The translations under genes were made by a program, and so were the position numbers. This document shows, in pieces, positions 7,303-14,521 of a DNA stretch of 14,521 nt. The DNA comes from Verrucomicrobiota bacterium. GTDB taxonomy: Bacteria; Verrucomicrobiota; Verrucomicrobiia; Opitutales; UBA2995. The notes under the pieces were generated by a model that ran no database searches, had not been told where the DNA came from, and worked only from the letters and a program-made list of their open reading frames with translations. Numbering within the stretch: position 1 is the first letter of the stretch; each line of letters starts with the position of its first letter. Location of the stretch: the NCBI GenBank assembly GCA_027297085.1, contig JAPUIL010000501.1:1-14521 (forward strand), given 5' to 3'.

Positions 7303-7809
7303 ATGTCTAATCCCTACGAACATCTCCATGCCTATTGGAGGATGGAGTACATCGAGACCCCCGGGGCCTTGAAGGGTAAGAATCCATTTGTTGAGCTGCC
7401 AAAGCTCGAAAACGAACGGGAGTCGCTTGTGCTGTACAAGGGTGAGACCGGCTTTCTCATATTGAACCGTTTTCCCTATAACGCAGGGCATTTACTAGCC
7501 TTGCCCTACCGTGAAGTGGCTGACCTGGAAGATCTCGATTCCAAAGAAAAGATGGAATTCCTGGATTTGATTATCAAAGCGAAACAAATGTTAACCCATG
7601 CGCTCAAACCGGACGGTTTCAACGTAGGCATGAATCTCGGAAGTTCCGCCGGAGCTGGAATCCCCAGCCATTTGCATGCGCATATTGTACCCCGCTGGAA
7701 CGGGGACACCAACTTCATGCCTGTTATCAGCAAAACCCGTGTCTTGCCGGCCTCCCTTGAGAGCATGTGGGACCGCCTGAAACAAGCCAAAGAGGAACTC
7801 GATCTGTGA
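7303..7809 (+). CDS. HIT-family nucleotide phosphorylase/hydrolase, Ap4A phosphorylase-like
   Basis: The 168-residue protein carries the histidine triad HLHAHIVPRW with H123, H125 and H127; H125 would be the nucleophile by family analogy. The flanking FNVGMNLG (106-113), GAGIPSH and WNGDTNFMPV (132-141) strings are those of the Mycobacterium Rv2613c type, which phosphorolyses diadenosine tetraphosphate to ADP and ATP. NRFPYNAGHLLALPYR (55-70) is the standard early HIT motif. I chose the ATG at 7303 because MSNPYEHLHAYWRMEYIE begins like family members; a TTG start 96 bases upstream would add an unrelated 32 residues. The phoH gene begins 2 bases after the stop, so the gene is the head of a long operon. 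Substrate is inferred from motif similarity. Confidence 0.85.
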   Translation: MSNPYEHLHAYWRMEYIETPGALKGKNPFVELPKLENERESLVLYKGETGFLILNRFPYNAGHLLALPYREVADLEDLDSKEKMEFLDLIIKAKQMLTHALKPDGFNVGMNLGSSAGAGIPSHLHAHIVPRWNGDTNFMPVISKTRVLPASLESMWDRLKQAKEELDL

Positions 7810-7811
7810 CC

Positions 7812-8783
7812 ATGCCAACCGCCGAAAAAACATTGCATTTTCCGACCCCGCGTATCGCCAGTCAACTTTACTGCGGCAAGGTTGAACACCTCAAGGAGGT
7901 GGAGAAAAAACTAAACGTGGAGCTAGTAACACGGGCAGACTGGATTCAAATCACCGGACCCGAGAATGCGGTAGCCAAGGCTGAAACGTTTTTTGAATTC
8001 CTCGAGAAAGCACGATCGCAAGGCATGGAGATTCGTAAGTCAGATTTTTTTGCCATCCTGCAGCAAGTGATCGATGGGCGGACCCAGGCTTTAAACGACC
8101 TGATCCACCAGCCACTGATCCTCAAATTTCCCAAAAGGAAGATCATTCCAAAAACTTTGAACCAGAAACGTTATCTGGAATCGATTTTCGCAAATGAGGT
8201 CGTTTTCGGTATCGGACCAGCCGGAACCGGCAAAACCTATCTGGCCATGGCAGCTGCCATTGATTCACTGCTAAAAGGTGAGATCGAGAAAATCATTTTG
8301 ACCCGGCCGGCGGTTGAAGCTGGCGAAGCCCTGGGATTCTTACCCGGCGACCTCACGGAAAAAATTACGCCTTACCTCCGTCCGCTTTATGATGCTATTC
8401 ACGAAATGCTCGGCAAAGAGAATGCCGAGAAGCTCATGGAGAAAGGTGTGATCGAGATCGCACCCCTGGCTTACATGCGGGGCCGCACGCTCTCCAACGC
8501 CTATGTAATTTTGGACGAAGCTCAAAACACCTCTCCTGAGCAAATGATGATGTTCCTTACCCGCTTGGGGGATAACAGCCGAATGATTGTCACCGGAGAT
8601 ATCACCCAAATCGATTTACCACGCAGCAAAGAGTCCGGACTATGCCAAATCACTCAAATCCTAGCCCATATTCCAAAAATCGTGCTATTTTATTTTGAGA
8701 GTTTTGATGTTGTGCGTCACCCGCTTGTGCAAAAGATTATAGAGGCTTATGAACAGTTTCGATCGGAGGGACACCCCCGTTAA
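7812..8783 (+). CDS. phoH: PhoH family ATPase (PhoH-like protein)
   Basis: The 323-residue protein has the PhoH P-loop ATPase domain. Walker A is GPAGTGKT (135-142), Walker B is VILDEAQN (232-239), and the following TGDITQIDLP (261-270) is a family signature, as is the LTRPAVEAGEALGFLPGD string (163-180). The N-terminal 70 residues form the small KH-like region of the longer PhoH proteins. PhoH proteins are cytoplasmic ATPases linked to RNA metabolism; their precise job is not settled. The start is ATG 7812, 2 bases after the HIT stop; a frame extension upstream overlaps the HIT gene and is unlikely. The neighbouring HD-phosphodiesterase and ybeY genes match an arrangement found in many bacteria, where phoH and ybeY act in RNA and ribosome quality control. 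Confidence 0.93.
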   Translation: MPTAEKTLHFPTPRIASQLYCGKVEHLKEVEKKLNVELVTRADWIQITGPENAVAKAETFFEFLEKARSQGMEIRKSDFFAILQQVIDGRTQALNDLIHQPLILKFPKRKIIPKTLNQKRYLESIFANEVVFGIGPAGTGKTYLAMAAAIDSLLKGEIEKIILTRPAVEAGEALGFLPGDLTEKITPYLRPLYDAIHEMLGKENAEKLMEKGVIEIAPLAYMRGRTLSNAYVILDEAQNTSPEQMMMFLTRLGDNSRMIVTGDITQIDLPRSKESGLCQITQILAHIPKIVLFYFESFDVVRHPLVQKIIEAYEQFRSEGHPR

Positions 8784-8807
8784 TCTGACTTTAAGCCTGT
8801 TTTACCA

Positions 8808-11180
8808 GTGAAACTTTTCAGCAAGAGAAAGCAGATCACCGATACGCCTTCGCCGTCGCGGCGGAAGCGGAGGGCCCTGCGCCAGACCTGGACAAAGACC
8901 TTCCTGGCTACCAGTCCGGTGATTACGGGCCTAATCCTTATTGGATGGGTGGTTCTGACCATCCTTCTGGCGTTTTCCAGAGTAACCCCAGCCGGAATTC
9001 AGGTGCTACCGGACCAGGTATCGCGCGTGCGTGTGGTCGCGGAGAAAGACTTCAGCTACATAAGTGAGCTGCAATCCGAACAACGCATTCAGCTGGTGAA
9101 ACAAAGGATCCCACCGGTTTACCGCATGGATATGAAGCCCTACGAATCATTCCGGGACAATATCCTGGAATTGCTGGAGGGAATCAATCAACTGGAAATT
9201 GACATCGTTGAGCTGGAACCCGAGCAAAAGCTCGAACGGGTAGATGAATTTACCCTGGCTTTTGAGGAGCGCACCAAAGTTCGCGTTAATGTGGCGGATG
9301 TCCTGGTCACTTTGGCCCGAACCGAGGCGGAAGAACGTGAGCTGCTCTTCGATAACGCGCTGGTTTCTGTAAGGCGAATTCTGAGCGGAGGCATTTTCGA
9401 CCCAACCGATGCGGTGCTGTCCAAAGATCCGGATGATCTGAACTTTATTCAGGTGCAACGCGATAGCGGCCAAGTCCGTCGCCTGGATATTCAAAGCCAG
9501 GATATGGCTTTCAGCGGGCTCAAACGGGACTTTACCTATTTCGACATTTCGCAGGATCTCAACATCGCTCTGTCGAGGATCATGAGTCAGGCCATCCGGC
9601 CTAACCTCAAATACGATCAGACCCTCCATGAAAACGCGCGCTTGGAGGCTGAGGAAAATGCTGAACCGGTGAGAGTAGAGGTCATGGCGGGTGAAATCAT
9701 TATCGAGCCAAACGAGACGGTTCAGTCCCACAAGTATGAGATGCTGTTAGCCTACCAGGAATTTCTACTACGAGAGGATTCTACCTATGCTTTTTCGCTC
9801 GGACGAAGTTTCTGGGAAAAAGCCCTTATCATTATGTTATTGGGAGTGGGTGTGGTCGTCTACCTGGCCTTAGCCGGCTGGTCCAACTTGAAAGACAACC
9901 GCAGGGTGAGCCTTCTCTTTCTGGTCATTCTCCTGAACATCGCCATAACCCGGCTAATTCTGTCCATCGCAGGCAACACGCCGGAATTATTTGTGATGCT
10001 GCGTTACATGATACCGGTTTACCTGGGGCCAATCCTGATCGCGCTATTGATCAATCAACGTGCGGCTATCTTCGTTTCAGCCGTAGTTTGCTTTATCACC
10101 AGCCTGATGTTTGGGGAGTCTTTTGTACTCATGTCGGCCATGTTTGTATCCAGTCTGGTTGCAGTACTCTTTTGTAAGGACGTGCGCAAGCGGGGCCAGA
10201 TTCTGAGGTCCAGTATTTTTGGCGGTACTTCGTTGGCCGTTGGGACATTCCTTCTGGGAATTCTCAACGAAGTGAACCTCGTCACAATCGGATGGGAAAT
10301 GCTGATCTCAATCGGTGTAGGAGCCGGCACCGGTATGTTGGTAATCGGCCTGTTGCCATTTTTCGAAAGTATCTTCCAACTCACAACCAATATCACTTTG
10401 CTCGAGTTGACCGACTACAATCACCGATTGTTACGTCGATTGCAGCTGGAAGCTCCAGGCAGTTACCACCACTCGCTTATGGTGGCCAGCCTTGCGGAAA
10501 ATGGGGCCTCAGCCATTGGAGCAAACCCGCTGATCTGCCGTGTATGTTCTCTCTTCCACGATATCGGTAAACTCGTCAAACCCGAGTATTTTGCAGAAAA
10601 TCAGCGCGACGGAGAGAATCCCCTCCTCCTGCAAAATCCCTCCATGGCCGCCCTCGTCATCAAAAGCCACGTCAAGGAAGGCGTGAACCTCGCCATCCGC
10701 AACAAACTACCGCGGATCATTATAGATGTGATCAAGCAACACCATGGCACCTCTCTCATCACCTATTTCTATGTGCAAGCACTCAAAGGGAAAGGGAAGA
10801 GCAGAAAAAACGAGTTGCTCGTGGAAGAATCCACCTACCGGTATGATGGACCAAAACCGCAATTCCGGGAAAGCGCTGTCATCTTTTTCGCCGATGCAGT
10901 GGAAGCCGCCAGCCGCTCACTGCGCAAAATATCGCCGCAAAGCATCGATGAACTGATAGACAAAATTTTTGAAGACAGAATTGCCGATGACCAGCTCAGC
11001 GAGTGCCCTCTCACTTTTGAGGAAATCAAAAAAATAAGAAATAGTTTCTCTTTTGCCTTGTTAAACACCCTGCACAGTCGCATCGAATATCCCGATAAGG
11101 ATAAGGCGAAAGCCGACGCTCAAAATGCGGACCGGAAAAAAGAGAAACGTTCAGATATACAATCCTTGCAAAGCGCTTGA
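8808..11180 (+). CDS. 7TM-HD domain phosphodiesterase, PgpH-like
   Basis: A membrane protein of 790 residues starting at GTG 8808, 24 bases after phoH. A first membrane helix at about 36-56 is followed by an extracytoplasmic 7TMR-HDED region (about 60-330). A block of about seven helices (336-519) comes next, then a cytoplasmic HD domain (about 535-755). HD residues are H554/H555 in GSYHHSLMVASL, HDIGK (584-588), H621, HHG (645-647) and D696 in FADAVEAASRS. In Listeria and other bacteria this architecture belongs to PgpH, which hydrolyses cyclic di-AMP, so that is the likely activity; no cyclase is seen here to confirm the messenger. The charged C-terminal tail (764-782) is rich in lysine. 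The last 56 bases overlap the start of ybeY, suggesting coupled translation. Confidence 0.9.
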   Translation: MKLFSKRKQITDTPSPSRRKRRALRQTWTKTFLATSPVITGLILIGWVVLTILLAFSRVTPAGIQVLPDQVSRVRVVAEKDFSYISELQSEQRIQLVKQRIPPVYRMDMKPYESFRDNILELLEGINQLEIDIVELEPEQKLERVDEFTLAFEERTKVRVNVADVLVTLARTEAEERELLFDNALVSVRRILSGGIFDPTDAVLSKDPDDLNFIQVQRDSGQVRRLDIQSQDMAFSGLKRDFTYFDISQDLNIALSRIMSQAIRPNLKYDQTLHENARLEAEENAEPVRVEVMAGEIIIEPNETVQSHKYEMLLAYQEFLLREDSTYAFSLGRSFWEKALIIMLLGVGVVVYLALAGWSNLKDNRRVSLLFLVILLNIAITRLILSIAGNTPELFVMLRYMIPVYLGPILIALLINQRAAIFVSAVVCFITSLMFGESFVLMSAMFVSSLVAVLFCKDVRKRGQILRSSIFGGTSLAVGTFLLGILNEVNLVTIGWEMLISIGVGAGTGMLVIGLLPFFESIFQLTTNITLLELTDYNHRLLRRLQLEAPGSYHHSLMVASLAENGASAIGANPLICRVCSLFHDIGKLVKPEYFAENQRDGENPLLLQNPSMAALVIKSHVKEGVNLAIRNKLPRIIIDVIKQHHGTSLITYFYVQALKGKGKSRKNELLVEESTYRYDGPKPQFRESAVIFFADAVEAASRSLRKISPQSIDELIDKIFEDRIADDQLSECPLTFEEIKKIRNSFSFALLNTLHSRIEYPDKDKAKADAQNADRKKEKRSDIQSLQSA

Positions 11181-11604
11181 GTTTAACCACCAAGCCGTCG
11201 ATGACCTCTTTCTATTTCTGGACGAAGCTGCTTCCCACTCGATCCCAACTGGAGACTTGTCCCTGGCATTTCTAGACCAGGAAGCGCACTGCCAATTACA
11301 TGCCGATTTCCTGGACGACCCAACTCCCACCGATGTCATCACCTTCCCCGGCGATCCGAAAGAAGACCTGGCTGGGGAGATCTGCGTATCGATTGACACG
11401 GCTTACTCCTATGCGAAAACTCACACTTCGGACTTTTCCAAAGAGCTCACACTTTACCTGGTCCACGGCTGGCTTCACCTGGCGGGTTTTGACGATCTGA
11501 ACGAAAAAGATCGCCAAGTCATGAAAAAACAAGAGCAAGTATATATGTCTACTGTGGAAACAAACGGGAAAGTTCCCTTGTTTAAGTATCTACCGAATGA
11601 GTGA
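11125..11604 (+). CDS. ybeY: Endoribonuclease YbeY (rRNA maturation factor)
   Basis: The 159-residue protein matches YbeY, a zinc-dependent endoribonuclease used in 16S rRNA maturation and ribosome quality control. TDVITFP (69-75) and GEICVSID (84-91) are family motifs. The metal site is HGWLHLAGFDD with H114 and H118; the third ligand position, usually histidine, is D124. Aspartate at this position also occurs in Bacteroidetes YbeY (HGxLHLxGYxD), so it is a natural variant rather than a defect. The start ATG 11125 lies inside the preceding HD gene (56-base overlap); there is no later ATG that would keep the conserved VQIYN beginning. The stop overlaps the DUF502 start by 8 bases. Confidence 0.92.
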   Translation: MRTGKKRNVQIYNPCKALEFNHQAVDDLFLFLDEAASHSIPTGDLSLAFLDQEAHCQLHADFLDDPTPTDVITFPGDPKEDLAGEICVSIDTAYSYAKTHTSDFSKELTLYLVHGWLHLAGFDDLNEKDRQVMKKQEQVYMSTVETNGKVPLFKYLPNE

Positions 11605-12301
11605 AAAATACCCATTTCTACGTTCTCTAAGGAATGCCTTCCTGACAGGTCTGGTTCTGCTAACTCCTCTCGGAGTCTCCCTTTTTGTATTTGGCTGGCT
11701 CGTCAATAACATCGGAGGACGTTTCAGCAGCAACTTGCTCTACTTCGTGCCACCGGAATGGCTAGCCCGCGAAGACTTGCAGCTTATCTGGAACATACTT
11801 GCGACCCTCATTGTATTCCTAGCCATCACCCTGCTCGGCTACATGTCCCGCTATTTCGTGGGCAAATGGGTGCTCTCCCTCGCTGAGACCATTTTAATCA
11901 AAGTACCTTTCATCAACACGGTCTATAAAACCGTAAAACAGATCGTGGAGACCTTTACCACGCAGCATAAAGCCGTTTTTAAGAAAACTGTGCTCATTGA
12001 ATATCCCCGGAAAGGTGTCTGGGTCCTCGGTTTTCTGACCAGCGAATCCAAAGGTGAGCCTCAGGTGCGAACGAACAAAAGGTTGCGGAATATATTTGTG
12101 CCAACCACGCCAAACCCAACTAGCGGATTCCTGCTTATGATTCCGGCTGAGGAAGTCCATGAGCTGGAAATGACGATTGGAGACGGAATGAAACTTATCA
12201 TTTCCGGAGGCGCAGTTGTACCGCCCTTCCCCTTGGAAGAAACGACTCAGAAAGCGGTACAGATTCAAAACCCGGAAGAAACACAAATCGCAGGCACGTG
12301 A
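11597..12301 (+). CDS. DUF502 family membrane protein
   Basis: The protein has 234 residues with two predicted membrane helices near 14-37 and 64-84. A soluble C-terminal part carries DUF502 signatures: KVPFINTVYKTVKQI (102-116), FVPTTPNPTSGFLLMIP (167-183) and GDGMKLIISGGAVVPP (195-210). The family's function is unknown; members are widespread inner-membrane proteins. The ATG at 11597 overlaps the last 8 bases of ybeY, and recO starts 4 bases after the stop, so it is translated within the same operon. The hydrophilic tail (212-234) is not part of the conserved region. Confidence 0.9.
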   Translation: MSEKYPFLRSLRNAFLTGLVLLTPLGVSLFVFGWLVNNIGGRFSSNLLYFVPPEWLAREDLQLIWNILATLIVFLAITLLGYMSRYFVGKWVLSLAETILIKVPFINTVYKTVKQIVETFTTQHKAVFKKTVLIEYPRKGVWVLGFLTSESKGEPQVRTNKRLRNIFVPTTPNPTSGFLLMIPAEEVHELEMTIGDGMKLIISGGAVVPPFPLEETTQKAVQIQNPEETQIAGT

Positions 12302-12305
12302 TTCC

Positions 12306-12917
12306 ATGGCCGGCCGATCGGTTCAGATTTCGGGAATCATTCTGAAGCGGGAAGCCTCAGGAGAGCAATTTTATCGCCTCACAATTCTAAGCTCCGATCA
12401 AGGCAGCGTCATGGCTATGTTCCGACGCCCCAAAAGAAACACACGCGCGACCGTCCCTGACCTTTTCGACGAAGTGGAACTGGTGCTGGAGAAAAAGGGA
12501 AACAGCGGATTTGGCTTCGTCAAAGAACTCACAATCAATCGCCAACGGCGCGGCCTGGCCAAATCCTTCATCGCTCTGGAGCTTGCCTGCGAATTGGCAA
12601 TTATTCTCATAAAAAACCTCCCACGGGAAACGGAAGTTCAGGCTGTTTATCAGCTTCTGGAAACGGGGTTGGAAGCGTGGGAGCGAAGGATCAATCCTGA
12701 AGCCGTTTTTTTTAAGTGCCTCTTTGTCTTTGCGCGATTGGAAGGGTATCCCATCAAACATGATTGGTTCGCAAAACTAACTCACCACGAACGTGTGGAG
12801 GTCGCTACCATCTTGAAAACACCTATTGCCGAACAAACCATGGCGGCAAAGCAGGTCAGGAAATGGATCGATCAATTGAAGCACTACATCCAACACTACA
12901 CTGATATACTGCTCTAA
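12306..12917 (+). CDS. recO: DNA repair protein RecO, short form
   Basis: A 203-residue protein that matches RecO in its N-terminal OB fold (about 5-80: SGIILKREASGEQFYRLTIL, then SVMAMFRRPK) and in the following helical part. RecO loads RecA on SSB-coated single strands together with RecR in the RecFOR pathway. Typical RecO is 230-250 residues and often carries a cysteine-rich zinc motif; no such cysteine cluster is present here and the C-terminus is shorter. The start ATG 12306 is 4 bases after the DUF502 stop and fits the family start; an upstream in-frame ATG at 12216 lies inside DUF502 and would add a basic 30-residue extension unlikely to be real. Assignment is by pattern and gene order, so it is a little less certain than its neighbours. 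Confidence 0.75.
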   Translation: MAGRSVQISGIILKREASGEQFYRLTILSSDQGSVMAMFRRPKRNTRATVPDLFDEVELVLEKKGNSGFGFVKELTINRQRRGLAKSFIALELACELAIILIKNLPRETEVQAVYQLLETGLEAWERRINPEAVFFKCLFVFARLEGYPIKHDWFAKLTHHERVEVATILKTPIAEQTMAAKQVRKWIDQLKHYIQHYTDILL

Positions 12918-13098
12918 CCCGAATTTCTCACCAAATGTACACTACCGAGTATTCCTTCCTCCCGGCTTCAGTAACCCTCAGAAGTCCGCGCCTTCGCCTA
13001 TCAGTCGTCATCCTCGACATTGGTCCGATTCGCTTCGCGCTCGGTCATGTCATCACTTCGTTCTTCGGAACAACTCCGTGAGAAATTCGGGCTAACTC

Positions 13099-14521
13099 AT
13101 GCAGGTCGATCTGCCAAACAGTACCGTAAAACTTAGCGTAGGCGAGCTTGCTGAATTTAGCACCGGCCCGGGCCAACGCATGCGCAGACGCCTCGGGCAA
13201 TGGCGTACGCAAGTGGGTGTTCAGTGGCACCAGGAACAAGAAAACGCATCCAGGCAAGCCGGTGAAAAAGGACAGTATGAGGTCTCTCTAAAAGCAACCT
13301 GGCCTTATAAAGGGTGGAGGTTTAAGATTCAGGGACGTATCGACCAATGGATCGAACAAGAGGGGCGAATTCTAATTCGCGAAATCAAAACTACCAGTTT
13401 CGAGCTTCCAGCGGAAACAGACGTGCTTTTAACCCACTATCACTCGTACTTTGCCCAATTGGGAACTTACCTGGCTCTACTAGAACATAGAGGTGATCAA
13501 AAACTTCCCTTCTCGGGAGAGCTCCTTTTCATCAACATCGACGACGGTATCCGCCAGTACATCGCTGATGAAAATCATTGTATCGACCTTTTTAATACGC
13601 AAATCCACGCTCTTTGGGAATTTCTTGAAGATCAAAGAGCCCGGCAGAAAAAGTTCCTCAACCTAAGTCCCATACTGGCGTTTCCGGAGTTGCGGGAAGG
13701 TCAGGAGACAATCCAGGCTGACCTGTTAAAAGCGACTGCTCAAAGCCCAGTTGTGTTTTTCCAGGCGCCAACTGGGTTTGGGAAAACAGGAGTGGCTTTG
13801 GAATACGCTCTGAACCAGGTCATTGATGGTCATAACCGGCAAATCCTTTACCTTACCAGCAAGAGTAGCGGCCAGCATCAGGTCATGAAGCAGTTGAGCA
13901 GCATGCTCCCCAAGGAAACAGCTCTCACAGCTCTCCAGGTACGCAATAAGGATGAACTATGCCGCTCTCCCCAATGCCGCTGCGACCCAGAGGACAACCG
14001 CTTAAGGGCAGGCGATCGCTGGAAAAAATGTGGCCTTTCGCCCTATTCGTTTCTTGAAAGCCCTCTCGATCAACCGGACCGCTTCCGTTCGGCAGGCGAA
14101 AAGGAAACTCTTTGCCCCTATGAACTCATGCGTGCCACGCTCCCCTATGCGGACCTCTGGGTAGGTGACTTGAACTACTTGTTTTCTCCGCGCAACCGCT
14201 CGCTCTTTTTCGAACAACCTGGTTTCGACCTATCCAATACCCTCCTTATTCTGGACGAAGCACACAATCTAGCCAGCCGTGTCGCTGATGTGTTTTCGTA
14301 TCAGATTTCTCACGACGATGTAGAGCAGTGGCACGCCGAACTCCAATTCTCAAATGGACACCCCACCATCCGTCGAGCTCTCGAAGCCTGGTTGGACATG
14401 CTGGAAACTATTTCCCCATCCGGCAATCTAGCCGACTATAAAGCCTACGAAGCGCGTGACTGTGCAGATCAATTGGCAACAGCTCTCCAGAATTATCCGC
14501 TTCAACCAAAACTCTTAACCG
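13099..14521 (+). CDS. PD-(D/E)XK nuclease fused to XPD/DinG-type Fe-S superfamily 2 helicase (partial, runs off the right edge)
   Basis: The frame stays open from ATG 13099 to the window end (474 residues seen); an in-frame TAA two codons upstream fixes the start region. Residues 79-124 hold the PD-(D/E)XK nuclease core: GRID (79-82), EIK (95-97) and a RecB-type QLGTY (120-124). The helicase begins with Walker A APTGFGKT (223-230). A cysteine set follows (C288, C293, C295, C311, C339) in the place where XPD and DinG carry a [4Fe-4S] cluster, and then the DEAH box LILDEAHN (383-390). Such proteins are 5'-to-3' DNA helicases in repair or R-loop removal; the nuclease half suggests coupled unwinding and cleavage. 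The C-terminal helicase motifs are beyond the window. Whether it belongs to the preceding operon is unclear, as 181 bases separate it from recO. Confidence 0.85.
   Translation, partial: MQVDLPNSTVKLSVGELAEFSTGPGQRMRRRLGQWRTQVGVQWHQEQENASRQAGEKGQYEVSLKATWPYKGWRFKIQGRIDQWIEQEGRILIREIKTTSFELPAETDVLLTHYHSYFAQLGTYLALLEHRGDQKLPFSGELLFINIDDGIRQYIADENHCIDLFNTQIHALWEFLEDQRARQKKFLNLSPILAFPELREGQETIQADLLKATAQSPVVFFQAPTGFGKTGVALEYALNQVIDGHNRQILYLTSKSSGQHQVMKQLSSMLPKETALTALQVRNKDELCRSPQCRCDPEDNRLRAGDRWKKCGLSPYSFLESPLDQPDRFRSAGEKETLCPYELMRATLPYADLWVGDLNYLFSPRNRSLFFEQPGFDLSNTLLILDEAHNLASRVADVFSYQISHDDVEQWHAELQFSNGHPTIRRALEAWLDMLETISPSGNLADYKAYEARDCADQLATALQNYPLQPKLLT

Noticed and set aside
12935..13081. 48-aa open frame between recO and the nuclease-helicase
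   Set aside because: No motif, no ribosome site and a length expected by chance; I could not support it as a gene.
13045..13257. 70-aa open frame on the minus strand
   Set aside because: It lies antisense to the start of the nuclease-helicase, whose motifs are clear; read as a shadow frame.

Overview
This window looks like a chromosomal segment of a Verrucomicrobiota bacterium, most likely of the Opitutae type. That placement is inference: it rests on the gene set (a lone exosortase, a siroheme reductase paired with a GltD-like ferredoxin oxidoreductase, and the order HIT / phoH / 7TM-HD / ybeY / DUF502 / recO) and on the general lack of Shine-Dalgarno sequences in front of the starts. No rRNA, tRNA, CRISPR array or intact insertion sequence was seen.

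Region 1 (1-1585) is mostly gene debris and noncoding DNA. It holds a small palindrome, a 126-bp segment bounded by inverted repeats carrying GGGGTCA/GGTTTGACCCC motifs, a fragment of a SagB/ThcOx-type nitroreductase gene, and the 5' (membrane-anchor) part of a TPR-protein-type gene. About 650 bases of apparently noncoding DNA follow, with a run of small perfect dyads just upstream of the next operon.

Region 2 (1586-5964, + strand) is a compact sulfur-assimilation module. It encodes cysteine synthase, a siroheme/[4Fe-4S] sulfite (or nitrite) reductase and a 626-aa GltD-like FAD oxidoreductase with N- and C-terminal iron-sulfur domains. The oxidoreductase probably feeds NAD(P)H electrons to the reductase; the sulfide made would be used by the cysteine synthase. 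A convergent exosortase gene (5973-7070, - strand) ends 8 bases from it.

Region 3 (7303-12917, + strand) is a tightly packed housekeeping operon. It encodes an Ap4A-phosphorylase-like HIT protein, PhoH ATPase, a PgpH-like 7TM-HD phosphodiesterase, YbeY endoribonuclease, a DUF502 membrane protein and RecO. Genes overlap or lie a few bases apart, except for a 24-base gap before the HD gene.

Region 4 (13099 to the right edge, + strand) starts a large protein that fuses a PD-(D/E)XK nuclease domain to an XPD/DinG-type Fe-S helicase; its C-terminus is outside the window. No clearly undescribed system was found. The most promising items are the nuclease-helicase fusion, the cysteine-biosynthesis electron-transfer trio with an atypical ferredoxin cluster, and the repeat-associated gene scars at the left end.
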